Source of the DNA: Spirabiliibacterium falconis
GTDB taxonomy: Bacteria > Pseudomonadota > Gammaproteobacteria > Enterobacterales > Pasteurellaceae
DNA: 64,000 nt
Assembly: GCF_014885015.1 (NCBI RefSeq)
Contig: NZ_JABMIJ010000009.1
Span: 1-64,000 of the forward strand
Direction of reading: 5' to 3'
Under the pieces are notes generated by a model that ran no database searches, was not told the origin of the DNA, and was given only the letters and a program-made list of their open reading frames with translations. The position numbers and the translations under genes are program-made. Shown here piece after piece: positions 55,633 to 64,000 of the stretch. Numbering within the stretch: position 1 is the first letter of the stretch; every line of letters begins with the position of its first letter.

Positions 55633-57111
55633 ATGCCTGATAACATCCGCTATACCGAACGCCCATTTCTCGCCCATGAGCATCCAACATGGCAAGATTA
55701 CTACCGCACTTTTAAACAGAATATCGGCAAACTGTTCAAATACAAAAAAACTTTCAAGGAATTTGATGCTATTTTACAACAAACTTTTGCTGATGAAGAG
55801 TATGATTTTGCCAACGGCTGCGCCGTGATGCGTGATTATTTTATCCGCAGTTTTCTTCATCACGCACACTATGACGGTGCGAAAGCCTACTACCCAGGCA
55901 TCCCCGCAGAACAAGGCGTAGAAAGTGATGCCATTGAAAGTGCGGCTCGTAGCTACCCTCTTCTGGCCGCGTTTTTACATAACCCGCAGAATCAAAATTC
56001 ATTGCTCTATCCACAAGTCACCGCCATGTTAAAAACAGGTTTTCTCAATGCGACGAATCCTCAAAGTACGGGATTTTGGGGCGAGCTACACGATTATAGC
56101 CAGGTGATTTGTGAAACCGCCGACTTTGCCCTCGCGCTGTGGTTAAGTAAAAGTGCGGTTTGGGCACATTACACAACGGCTGAGCAAACACAAATTCTCA
56201 ATTGGCTCAAAAAAATTAACGATGTTAAAACCGTCGATAACAACTGGCATCTCTTTATTGTGCTCACTCAACTTGTTATTCGTGATCTCAGTGGTGAGGA
56301 CTGCATCAATCACGATCGCTATGCCCGCATTAAAGAGTTTTACGTAGGTGACGGCTGGTTCCGTGATGGTGCAAAAGGCAATTTTGATTACTACAATTCT
56401 TGGGGCTTTCACTATGCACTCTTTTGGATCGATCAAATTGATCCGAGCTTCGACCGCACTTTTATCGTCGAAAGTGCAAAAGCGTTCTGTGATAAATTCA
56501 AATATCTCTTCACCCCAACAGGTTTAACCTTTTTTGGGCGCAGTATCATCTACCGCTTCGCTGCCCCAACGGCGCTCGTAAGCTCAATGCTGCAACAAGG
56601 CAAAGCCGACGGACAGGTCAAACGCATCGTCTCCACCCTCAACCGCTTTTTTATCCAGCGTGGTGCAATTCAACGTGGTGTATTCACTCAAGGGCTTTTT
56701 CAAGCCGACCGCCGCTTAGTGGACAGTTACAGTGGATCAGGCAGTGCATTATGGTCGCTGAGAACCTTAATTTTACTGACCTACGGTGCGGACAACATTC
56801 ATCTTTGGACTGAACCAGAACAGCCACTAGAAGTTGAAAAAGCTGACTTTAACATCACCATTGATGCCATCGGGCTAAATATCATTGGACATAAAAATAC
56901 AGGCGAAGTATGTGCTATTTTTCAACAAAATGACTATCCCGACTATCCGTTTATGGATGCAGCATTGCAACGCCAATCGTTTTGGCAACCAATTGCCGAA
57001 CGCATCGTTGGGCGAGCCATTCGCCCTAAAAATAACCTAATCCGTAAAGGCGTTACCTGCTATTCCTCACGCCTCAACCTCTTCTTAAACCCACCAACAA
57101 AATGGCGATAA
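55633..57111 (+). CDS. DUF2264 family protein, putative glycan-acting enzyme
   Basis: The 492-aa protein has no signal peptide. It is a DUF2264 protein: FANGCAVMRDYFIRSFL-like region, FWGELHDYSQVICETADFAL, DNNWHLFIVLTQLVIRDL, YVGDGWFRDGAKGNFDYYN and AIQRGVFTQGLF. The fold is probably an (alpha/alpha)6 barrel. Some members are, as I recall, classed as GH154 beta-glucuronidases, which would suit a uronic-acid glycan cluster; I cannot verify this. I start at ATG 55633 because GGAG lies 6 nt upstream; an ATG four codons earlier is possible. It is cotranscribed with the sulfatase if the hairpin between them is read through. Confidence 0.82.
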   Translation: MPDNIRYTERPFLAHEHPTWQDYYRTFKQNIGKLFKYKKTFKEFDAILQQTFADEEYDFANGCAVMRDYFIRSFLHHAHYDGAKAYYPGIPAEQGVESDAIESAARSYPLLAAFLHNPQNQNSLLYPQVTAMLKTGFLNATNPQSTGFWGELHDYSQVICETADFALALWLSKSAVWAHYTTAEQTQILNWLKKINDVKTVDNNWHLFIVLTQLVIRDLSGEDCINHDRYARIKEFYVGDGWFRDGAKGNFDYYNSWGFHYALFWIDQIDPSFDRTFIVESAKAFCDKFKYLFTPTGLTFFGRSIIYRFAAPTALVSSMLQQGKADGQVKRIVSTLNRFFIQRGAIQRGVFTQGLFQADRRLVDSYSGSGSALWSLRTLILLTYGADNIHLWTEPEQPLEVEKADFNITIDAIGLNIIGHKNTGEVCAIFQQNDYPDYPFMDAALQRQSFWQPIAERIVGRAIRPKNNLIRKGVTCYSSRLNLFLNPPTKWR

Positions 57112-57116
57112 AAAAC

Positions 57117-57141
57117 AAAAGTGCGGTTAGACCGCACTTTT
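57117..57141. terminator. Inverted uptake-signal terminator between DUF2264 gene and cra
   Basis: AAAAGTGCGGT (57117-57127), loop TAG and ACCGCACTTTT (57131-57141) form an 11-bp stem between convergent genes. The right end overlaps the cra stop region. It should act on both strands. Confidence 0.65.
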
Positions 57142-58118
57142 TAATACACGATTTCTCGAGTTAAAGTTAATGCCTGCATCTGTTCATATTTATGGACTTT
57201 TGCTTTTACAGTACACATTAAATACTGCGCCATCTTTTCATACGGTTGAACAGCACTAAGCACGGGGTTAGGCAGTAATTCTAGCATTGCTGGATCGCCA
57301 AAAGTGGCAATAATCAGCTGTGACGGCAAACTGCCATAATGGGTTAATAACGTTTGAAGAACGCCTTGCAATAAACTTAATGAGGTTACAAATACGGCAT
57401 CGGGGAGGCGATTATTGGCAAGCCACTGTTGAAAGAGTTGCTCAGCTGCCTCTCGGGTGAACTCACTGGCATAAAGGTGCTCAACCGCACTTTGCTTTGC
57501 GTACTTGCTGAACGATTGCATAAAACCATGTTCACGAGCCTGGCTAATACTTAGCTCAGGCTTTGCACCCAGAAAAAGCACCCTTCTAGGCGTATATTTT
57601 TGCCATAAAGTGGACGCAAGTTTGGCACTGTCTTGGCAGTCATCATACAACACATTATGCGCATTAGGTGCACTGATTTCACGGTCAAAACCAATAAGTG
57701 GCACGTCAACGTGTTGATAAAAATCATCTTGCGGTAAAAGTGCGGTTGCCACCACCAAGGCATCAATTTGACGATTAATGAGCTGCTTAACACACTGTTT
57801 TTCCTGCTCAGGATCATCTCCAGAACAGGAAATAAACAACTGCATACCATGATCACGGCATTGTCGCTCAAAGCGGGTCGCAATTTTGGCATAACTGGTA
57901 TTTTCTAAATCAGGTACGATTAATCCAATGGTATTGGTACGTCCAGCCCGCAGACCTGCCGCCACGGCATTAGGCTTAAAATTATGAGCATTAACCACTG
58001 CCATTACTTTTTCAATCGTACGTTCACTCACACGATACTGCTTGCCTTTGCCATTCACGACATAGCTTGCAGTGGTGCGAGATACACCAGCTAACTTAGC
58101 AATTTCGTCCAGTTTCAT
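57141..58118 (-). CDS. cra: LacI-family regulator Cra/FruR
   Basis: A 325-aa LacI-type regulator. The start MKLDEIAKLAGVSRTTASYV, then VVNGKGKQYRVSERTIEKVM and PNAVAAGLRAGRTNTIGLIV, is nearly identical to E. coli Cra over the DNA-binding part, which responds to fructose 1-phosphate and controls carbon flow. The effector domain is more diverged (GFDREIS, FLGAKPELSISQAREHG, VFVTSLSLLQGVL). It begins 7 bp after the metG stop, an unusual neighbour, so it may be cotranscribed with metG. A local role in the glycan cluster is possible but not shown. Confidence 0.9.
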   Translation of the reverse strand: MKLDEIAKLAGVSRTTASYVVNGKGKQYRVSERTIEKVMAVVNAHNFKPNAVAAGLRAGRTNTIGLIVPDLENTSYAKIATRFERQCRDHGMQLFISCSGDDPEQEKQCVKQLINRQIDALVVATALLPQDDFYQHVDVPLIGFDREISAPNAHNVLYDDCQDSAKLASTLWQKYTPRRVLFLGAKPELSISQAREHGFMQSFSKYAKQSAVEHLYASEFTREAAEQLFQQWLANNRLPDAVFVTSLSLLQGVLQTLLTHYGSLPSQLIIATFGDPAMLELLPNPVLSAVQPYEKMAQYLMCTVKAKVHKYEQMQALTLTREIVY

Positions 58119-58125
58119 TGCCGTG

Positions 58126-60165
58126 CTATTTCACTCGCATTCCTGGTTTTGCACCATCATCTGGCGTTAAAAGAAAGAGATCTCCCCCAGAACCAGCGGC
58201 TAACACCATGCCTTCGGATACGCCAAATCGCATTTTTCGAGGCGCTAAATTAGCCACCATTACGGTTAATCGCCCTTCTAATTGCGCAGGCGCATAGGCA
58301 GATTTGATCCCCGCAAAGACTTGACGTATCTCACTGCCAATATCTAGCGTTAATTTCACCAATTTTTGGGCTTCTGGCACAGCTTCTGCTTTCACAATTT
58401 TAGCCACACGCAAGTCGATTTTAGCAAAATCATCAATGCTAATTTGCTCAGCTAATGGCTCAATCACGGCCTCATTTTTGACCGCACTTTGTGTTTTTTC
58501 CACCGCGGGTGCGAGAGCCGCATTTTCTTGTTTGGAAAGGGCGATTAGCTCATCGATTTTCTTTTCATCTAAACGCGTAAACAGTGCTTTAAACGGGGCA
58601 ATATGATGATGTAATAATGGTTTTTGTAAGCTATCCCAAGTTAATTCTGTTTGTAGAAAATCTTCTGCACGTTCAGCCAGTTTAGGTAAAATAGGCTTTA
58701 AATACCCCATTAAGATGCGGAACATTTCAATACCTTGAGAGCAAATTTGCTGTAAATAGGCATTTTGACTTTCATCTTTTGCCACCACCCAAGGGGCTTT
58801 TTCATCAATATATTTGTTCGCTTTATCAGCCAGAGCCATAATTTCCCGCACCGCTTTGGCAAATTCACGATTTTCATATAACTGCGCAATGCGATCACTG
58901 GCGTTTGTAAACTCTGCAAATAATGTGGGATCATCAAGTGTAGTGGCTAAGTTTCCATCAAACCGTTTTTGAATAAAACCTGCATTGCGTGAAGCTAAAT
59001 TAACCACTTTGTTGACGATATCCGCATTGACACGTTGTACAAAATCTTGCAAGTTTAAATCTAAATCATCAATGCGGTTGCTGAGCTTCGCAGCGTAGTA
59101 GTAACGTAAATATTCAGGATCAAGCACTTTAAGATAACTTGATGCCTGAATAAATGTACCACGCGACTTGGACATTTTTTCACCGTTTACGGTAACATAA
59201 CCATGCACAAATATATTGCTCGGCTTGCGGTATTGCGCGCCCTCAAGCATCGCTGGCCAAAATAGGCTGTGGAAATACATAATGTCTTTACCAATAAAAT
59301 GATAAAGTTCTGCGCTTGAGCTTTGTGCCCAAAATGCATTAAAATCAACACCTTCCCGCTCACATAAGTTTTTAAATGATGCCATATAGCCAATCGGCGC
59401 ATCTAGCCAAACGTAGAAAAATTTGCCTGGTGCATCTGGCACTTCAAAGCCAAAATAAGGCGCATCTCGGCTAATGTCCCACTGTTGAAGACCTGATGCA
59501 AACCACTCTTGCATTTTGTTAGCCACTTCTGGTTGCAATGAGCCTGAACGAATCCATTCACGCAACATATTTTCAAATGCCGGCAAATCAAAGAAAAAGT
59601 GTTCGCTGTCTTTCATCACAGGCTCCGCCCCTGATACTACCGAACGCGGGTTGATCAGCTCTGTTGGGCTATATGTGGCACTACACACTTCACAATTATC
59701 ACCATATTGCTCTTCAGCTTTACATTTTGGGCAAGTGCCTTTCACAAAGCGATCTGGCAAAAACATTCCCTTTACGGGATCGTAAAGTTGAGAAATCGTA
59801 CGGGTCTTAATGAATCCTGCCTCTTTTAACTTACGGTAAATAGCCTGCGATAAAGTGCGGTTTTCATCACTGTGGGTGGAATAATAGTTATCAAAACTGA
59901 TATTAAACCCCGCAAAATCCGCCGTATGCTGTGCTTTCACATCATTGATCAACTGCTCTGGCGTGATACCAAGTTGATCGGCTTTAAGCATAATCGGAGT
60001 GCCGTGAGCATCATCAGCACAAACAAAGTAAATTTCGTTACCACGCATGCGTTGAAAGCGCACCCAAATATCGGCTTGAATATGCTCAAGCAAATGCCCA
60101 AGATGAATGGGACCATTGGCATAAGGTAAAGCACACGTCACTAAAATTTTGCGTAAATTAGACAT
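58126..60165 (-). CDS. metG: Methionyl-tRNA synthetase
   Basis: MetG charges tRNA-Met. The class I motifs are [16 protein letters not shown] (HIGH-like) and KMSKSRGTF. The zinc-binding knuckle is [17 protein letters not shown]. The C-terminal ~110 residues ([20 protein letters not shown]) form the dimerising tRNA-binding OB domain. At 679 aa it is full length. It is divergent from apbC, as in H. influenzae, with about 190 bp between them. Confidence 0.98.
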   Translation of the reverse strand: MSNLRKILVTCALPYANGPIHLGHLLEHIQADIWVRFQRMRGNEIYFVCADDAHGTPIMLKADQLGITPEQLINDVKAQHTADFAGFNISFDNYYSTHSDENRTLSQAIYRKLKEAGFIKTRTISQLYDPVKGMFLPDRFVKGTCPKCKAEEQYGDNCEVCSATYSPTELINPRSVVSGAEPVMKDSEHFFFDLPAFENMLREWIRSGSLQPEVANKMQEWFASGLQQWDISRDAPYFGFEVPDAPGKFFYVWLDAPIGYMASFKNLCEREGVDFNAFWAQSSSAELYHFIGKDIMYFHSLFWPAMLEGAQYRKPSNIFVHGYVTVNGEKMSKSRGTFIQASSYLKVLDPEYLRYYYAAKLSNRIDDLDLNLQDFVQRVNADIVNKVVNLASRNAGFIQKRFDGNLATTLDDPTLFAEFTNASDRIAQLYENREFAKAVREIMALADKANKYIDEKAPWVVAKDESQNAYLQQICSQGIEMFRILMGYLKPILPKLAERAEDFLQTELTWDSLQKPLLHHHIAPFKALFTRLDEKKIDELIALSKQENAALAPAVEKTQSAVKNEAVIEPLAEQISIDDFAKIDLRVAKIVKAEAVPEAQKLVKLTLDIGSEIRQVFAGIKSAYAPAQLEGRLTVMVANLAPRKMRFGVSEGMVLAAGSGGDLFLLTPDDGAKPGMRVK

Positions 60166-60354
60166 AATTGGTTTAAACCTTTATTTTAAATTTGATAAAT
60201 CGGCGTAATGTTACCCCAATTGGGGCTTTTTTTCTAGTTAAAGCCCTTTTTTCACAACAAACATAATTAATGCTTAACACTGCACGCCTTGCGTGGTTAA
60301 ATAGTAGCGACGAATTTACACCATCAAAAACCCTATAAAAATAAAGGACTTGAT

Positions 60355-61464
60355 ATGGCAATAATGTTTTCTCAAACTCTTGCAGATAAAAAAGCGGAAA
60401 TTGAACATCTGTTTGCACAATTTCGTGATCCGACCTTGCAAAAAACCTTACTCGATCTCAACGCAGTAAAAAAAGTTGAGCTAGCCGATACGATTTTACA
60501 CATCGACATCACGATGCCTTTTGCGTGGAATAGTGGTTTCGCGCGCTTAAAAACCGCACTTTCTGATCAGCTACTCTCCTTAACAGGCGCACAATCGATC
60601 ACATGGCAACTCCATCATGCTATTGCCACCTTAAAACGTGCCAATGCGCACCCCGCTGTGAAAGGCGTGAAAAATATCATCGCAGTCACATCGGGCAAGG
60701 GGGGCGTGGGTAAATCTAGTGTCGCCGTCAACCTTGCTCTTGCACTTAAAGCACAAGGCGCACGGGTTGGGATTTTAGATGCAGATATTTACGGCCCTTC
60801 CATTCCACATATGCTCGGTGCCGCTGACCAACGCCCAACTTCACCTGATAACAAACATATGGTCGCAATCGAATCACATGGCATCTATGCTAACTCTATC
60901 GGCTTTTTAATGGAGGCAGATAATGCAACGATTTGGCGTGGCCCGATGGCCAGCAGCGCGCTTAGTCAACTTTTACAAGAAACGCTATGGGCTGATTTAG
61001 ACTACTTGGTGATTGATATGCCACCAGGTACAGGGGATATTCAGCTAACACTATCACAACAAATTCCTGTTACGGGTGCCATTGTTGTCACCACGCCACA
61101 AGACATTGCTCTCCTAGATGCAATAAAAGGTATTGCGATGTTTGAACGTGTGCAAGTGCCTGTACTTGGCATTATCGAAAATATGAGCGTACATATTTGT
61201 GCAAAGTGCGGTCATCAAGAAGCCATTTTTGGTACAGGTGGTGCAGAAAAAGTGGCAGAAAAATACCACATCAACGTACTTGGTAAAATTCCATTACATA
61301 TTCGCCTGCGTGAAGATCTCGATCGCGGGGAACCCACTGTTATCGCAGATAGCACCTCTCCGATTACCCAAGATTTTATGACCCTCGCACAAACCGTTGC
61401 TGCCGAACTTTATTGGCAAGGTAGCGTTATTCCTACGGAAATTATGTTCCGAGAAGTGAAATAA
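60355..61464 (+). CDS. apbC: Iron-sulfur cluster carrier protein ApbC/Mrp
   Basis: A 369-aa P-loop ATPase that carries Fe-S clusters. An N-terminal DUF59-like domain covers residues 1-95. The deviant Walker A is VTSGKGGVGKSSVAVNLAL, then ILDADIYGPSIPHML and LVIDMPPGTGD. The cluster-binding CxxC is in VHICAKCGHQE. AAGGA lies 6 nt before ATG 60355. The gene overlaps a spurious frame on the other strand. The metG/apbC divergent pair is conserved in Gammaproteobacteria. Confidence 0.96.
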   Translation: MAIMFSQTLADKKAEIEHLFAQFRDPTLQKTLLDLNAVKKVELADTILHIDITMPFAWNSGFARLKTALSDQLLSLTGAQSITWQLHHAIATLKRANAHPAVKGVKNIIAVTSGKGGVGKSSVAVNLALALKAQGARVGILDADIYGPSIPHMLGAADQRPTSPDNKHMVAIESHGIYANSIGFLMEADNATIWRGPMASSALSQLLQETLWADLDYLVIDMPPGTGDIQLTLSQQIPVTGAIVVTTPQDIALLDAIKGIAMFERVQVPVLGIIENMSVHICAKCGHQEAIFGTGGAEKVAEKYHINVLGKIPLHIRLREDLDRGEPTVIADSTSPITQDFMTLAQTVAAELYWQGSVIPTEIMFREVK

Positions 61465-61615
61465 ACGTACGATTAGCCTATTACAGTGCTGCGAATTCAT
61501 ATGCAGCACTTTTCCCCAATCAATCCAACAAAATGGAGAAATTCATGCAAAAGAACTTGGTTTATGACAATGCCTGAGTAATTTAAGAAATGAAAAAAGA
61601 GACTACGCTAACCAT

Positions 61616-61700
61616 TGGTGCCTAGGGCCGGACTCGAACCGGCACACCCGAAGGCGGTTGATTTTGAATCAACTGCGTCTACCAATTTCGCCACCCAGGC
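61616..61700 (-). tRNA. tRNA-Leu (anticodon CAA)
   Basis: The reverse strand begins GCCTGGGTGGCGAAATTGG and ends with encoded ACCA. The anticodon arm GTTGA-TTCAAAA-TCAAC gives anticodon CAA. At 85 nt with a long variable arm it is a class II tRNA-Leu. It lies alone between apbC and lptG, and its flanks show no mobile element. Confidence 0.96.
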
Positions 61701-61825
61701 AACGATGGTTAGTGTAATCTCTTTGTGTGAGGCATTATACGAAGATTGGCAAAACTTGCAAGCATTAAAAACAAAAAAAGGATTGTTCGCTTTAATTTTC
61801 AACAGTTTTAACCGCACTTTGTCTG

Positions 61826-62902
61826 TTAGGTTCGTTTGCGCTTTAAAATCCACCACGTTAAGAGTAAAAAGAGTACGCTCGGTAGCAGTGCGCCGAGCAC
61901 TGGCGGAATATCAAAAACCACAGTAACTTTACCAAATGTTTCGTTAATCACATAAAACACGAAGCCTGAGATAATGCCTGTTACAATGCGCGCACCTGCT
62001 GTAACACTGCGCAAAGGACCAAAAATAAACGACAACGCTAACAACACCATAACCCCGACCGAAAACGGCTGCACTAATTTACGCCAAAATAATAACTCAA
62101 ATTGCGTTGGGTCTTGTCCGCTTTGTTTCAAAAATGTGGCATAGTTATACAGCCCTGATATGGATAACGAGCTGGCTTTCAAGCTGACCGTCATTAATTT
62201 ATCAGGCGTTAAGCTGGATTGCCAAGTGCGGTTGAGATAATTTTTATTTTCAATTTTATCATCGCCAATGATGGTTTCATTGAGGCGATTGAATACCCAT
62301 TGATTCTGCTGGGTGTCGTAAGTGGCTTCATTAGCATATTGTAGATTTTTTAATTTTCTCTCATTATCAAATTGATAAATATAGATATTTTTAAGTTTAT
62401 CCGCCTCATTGATTTGTTGCACATAAACAAAATTATTGCCATCTTTCGCCCAAATGCCATTTTGCATTGAGATTAATGCGCCACCACTCATCGCTTGCGA
62501 ACGCATATTGCGTGCAAACTGCTCTGTTTGCGGAATACCCCACTCACCAAGTAACATAATCATGATCACTAATGGAATCGCGGTTTTTATCGTAGCAAGC
62601 CCTATTTTTAAACGTGAAAACCCTGAGGCCTGCATGACCACTAATTCACTATTTGCCGCCAGCGTGCCAAGCCCAATCAATGCGCCCAACAACACCGCCA
62701 TGGGGAAAAAAGTTTCAATATCACGTGGCATCGTCAGCAAGGTATAGTACACAGCCTGTAAGCCATCATAGCTACCTTTACCAATATCACGAAATTGTTC
62801 TACAAATTTGATTATCGCCGATAATCCAACCAACATGAGCAATGCGGCTAAAATCGTGCCTAAAATTGTTTTGCCAATATAGCGATCTAATACCCCAAAC
62901 AT
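61826..62902 (-). CDS. lptG: LPS export ABC transporter permease LptG
   Basis: LptG pairs with LptF and the ATPase LptB to extract lipopolysaccharide from the inner membrane. The N-terminus ([17 protein letters not shown]) and GIGTLAANSELVVMQASGFS-like segment (LGTLAANSELVVMQASG) match the family, with three helices at each end and a periplasmic jellyroll between. GVMVLLALSFIFGPLRSV marks the C-terminal membrane region. I use ATG 62902, giving 358 aa (an ATG one codon earlier is also open). It overlaps lptF at its start. Confidence 0.96.
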   Translation of the reverse strand: MFGVLDRYIGKTILGTILAALLMLVGLSAIIKFVEQFRDIGKGSYDGLQAVYYTLLTMPRDIETFFPMAVLLGALIGLGTLAANSELVVMQASGFSRLKIGLATIKTAIPLVIMIMLLGEWGIPQTEQFARNMRSQAMSGGALISMQNGIWAKDGNNFVYVQQINEADKLKNIYIYQFDNERKLKNLQYANEATYDTQQNQWVFNRLNETIIGDDKIENKNYLNRTWQSSLTPDKLMTVSLKASSLSISGLYNYATFLKQSGQDPTQFELLFWRKLVQPFSVGVMVLLALSFIFGPLRSVTAGARIVTGIISGFVFYVINETFGKVTVVFDIPPVLGALLPSVLFLLLTWWILKRKRT

Positions 62903-64000
62903 CATTCATTCTCCACTACTGCACGAGGTGAAAACCACGACCGCACTTTATACATCAATGCACTATTCCAGCTATTTAGTACAATTGCCAGTAGCAAAAA
63001 GCTAATATGCACTAGCGGCACCATAATCATGGCATCTAATTTGCCAGCACTGCCTGCCGATTTGAACGAGCTCAGTAGCAGAAAATAAATGAGATACAAC
63101 AACAGTGCAGGTAACATTTTGGCAAATCGACCTTGGCGCGGATTAACTTTACTCAATGGCAAGGCAAGCAACGCCATCAGCGGTACAGCAAGCACCAAAG
63201 AAAAACGCCACATCAATTCCGCTCGCGCTTCAGGCGAATCCTCATTCCATAACTGGATCAAATTTAACCGCTCAATTTTATCGGACTGTGCCTCTACTTC
63301 GCTAAACGTGAGATAGGCTTGATAATCTTCAAAATGCGAAATTTTAAAATCAGGCAATACCGCACTGCCTTCATAACGCTCACTATTGCGTAATTTTAAT
63401 ATTTGATCGCCATTAGGCAACGATGACAATTCCCCGTTTTCCGCTACCAGCACTGACGGTTTCACATTGCCACGCTCACGGGTTTGAAATAAGTAAATAT
63501 TTTCCAACTGATTGCGTTTTACCGAGTCAATAAACAGCACAAAATTACCATCTTGGCTGCCAATAAACTGCCCTGGCGTCAATGCGGATAAACTTGGGTT
63601 GGCTTTAGCTTGCTCAACAAGTGTCACTTGTTTATTAATTGCCCAAGGCGAAAGAACAAATACATTATACGCACTTAAAAGTGCGGTCAGCACAGATAAG
63701 AGCAATGCCACTTTCACCAAAATACGTTGCCCTACGCCGCACGCACGCATCACGGTAATCTCACTATCAGCGTATAATTTACCAAGCGTCATTAAAATCG
63801 CTAAAAACAGTGACAAGGGCAACATCAACTGCGCCATCGTCGGCATTCCCAAACCAAGTAAAGAGAAAATTAAATCCGATGGGATATTCCCATTTACCGC
63901 CGAGCCGAGTACGCGCACCAATTGCTGAGCAAAGAAAATCAACAAGAGAATAAATAAAATAGCAAGCTGGCTTTTGATTATTTCGCGGGTTAAATATCTA
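62902..64000 (-). CDS. lptF: LPS export ABC transporter permease LptF (5' end outside window)
   Basis: The frame continues to the right edge: upstream of the apparent TTG at 63945 it reads [19 protein letters not shown], which matches the LptF N-terminus (E. coli MIIIRYLVRETLKSQ), so only about four residues are missing. Further landmarks are [20 protein letters not shown] and [20 protein letters not shown]. The stop overlaps the lptG start, so both subunits are made from one message, as usual. Confidence 0.95.
   Translation of the reverse strand, partial: RYLTREIIKSQLAILFILLLIFFAQQLVRVLGSAVNGNIPSDLIFSLLGLGMPTMAQLMLPLSLFLAILMTLGKLYADSEITVMRACGVGQRILVKVALLLSVLTALLSAYNVFVLSPWAINKQVTLVEQAKANPSLSALTPGQFIGSQDGNFVLFIDSVKRNQLENIYLFQTRERGNVKPSVLVAENGELSSLPNGDQILKLRNSERYEGSAVLPDFKISHFEDYQAYLTFSEVEAQSDKIERLNLIQLWNEDSPEARAELMWRFSLVLAVPLMALLALPLSKVNPRQGRFAKMLPALLLYLIYFLLLSSFKSAGSAGKLDAMIMVPLVHISFLLLAIVLNSWNSALMYKVRSWFSPRAVVENE

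Noticed and set aside
60173-60418. Minus-strand 81-codon frame upstream of metG
   Set aside because: It overlaps the apbC start and the metG/apbC promoter region and shows no recognisable domain.
61616-61700. Second tRNA-Leu as an integration site
   Set aside because: The flanks are apbC and lptG with normal spacing and uptake signals; no integrase or repeat is seen.
61608-61926. Open frames on both strands around 61.6-61.9 kb
   Set aside because: Both overlap tRNA-Leu(CAA) and the 3' end of lptG; the reading is tRNA sequence.

Overview
The window is a chromosomal segment of a member of the Pasteurellaceae. The clearest sign is the Haemophilus-type DNA uptake signal AAGTGCGGT / ACCGCACTT, of which I count roughly 90-95 copies by eye from about 3.5 kb to the right edge. 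Gene content and order (kdsB-lpxK-msbA-comEC, dksA-pcnB-folK, rnfABCDGE-nth, gloA-rnt, metG beside apbC, lptF-lptG) also fit that family. I cannot name the species.

Layout. 1-1.83 kb: the end of an integrative element of the ICEHin1056/SPI-7 type (dnaB-like and parA genes, no uptake signals) lying against the 3' end of a tRNA-Leu(UAA) gene. 1.83-13.8 kb: housekeeping genes: tRNA-Leu and tRNA-Gly, pgsA, uvrC, a lipid A/Kdo export group (kdsB, a Trm112-like protein, lpxK, msbA), the competence channel comEC, dksA, pcnB (apparently started at an AUU codon) and folK. 13.8-16.8 kb: metX with MetJ-like boxes, an EamA permease and a SanA-like protein. 16.9-23.1 kb: the tightly coupled rsxABCDGE-nth operon, with tandem repeats in RsxC. 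23.1-29.5 kb: ynbE, ydbH, a membrane protein, gloA, rnt and a NhaC-like antiporter. 29.5-31.9 kb: a two-gene restriction-modification-like module (EcoRI-type adenine methyltransferase plus DUF262-HNH protein) preceded by 13 pentanucleotide repeats, probably phase variable. 32.1-41.8 kb: parE, parC, valS, holC, an orphan MerB-like protein, an HxlR regulator and a pirin.

41.8-57.1 kb is the main accessory region: a catabolic cluster for sulfated, galactosamine-containing uronic-acid glycans of the chondroitin type. Twelve genes run leftward from the regulator (agaR-like): agaZ/kbaZ, agaS, mannose-family PTS EIIB, EIIC, EIID and EIIA, a GH105 unsaturated uronyl hydrolase, an RpiB-family isomerase (DhuI-like), a KDG kinase, a LacD aldolase, a radical-SAM sulfatase maturase and a discoidin-like protein. 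Divergently come a Tat-exported Cys-type sulfatase and a DUF2264 protein. My model is that sulfate is removed in the periplasm, the disaccharide enters through the PTS, GH105 splits it, the uronate half goes to KDG and KDPG, and the amino-sugar half goes through AgaS to tagatose phosphates and LacD. The agaR/sulfatase intergenic region carries two AgaR-like operators and two CRP-like sites. No lyase, uronate reductase, Eda aldolase or GalNAc-6-P deacetylase is in the window.

57.1-64 kb: cra, metG, apbC, tRNA-Leu(CAA), lptG and lptF (cut by the window edge). Inverted pairs of uptake signals serve as probable terminators at many gene ends.
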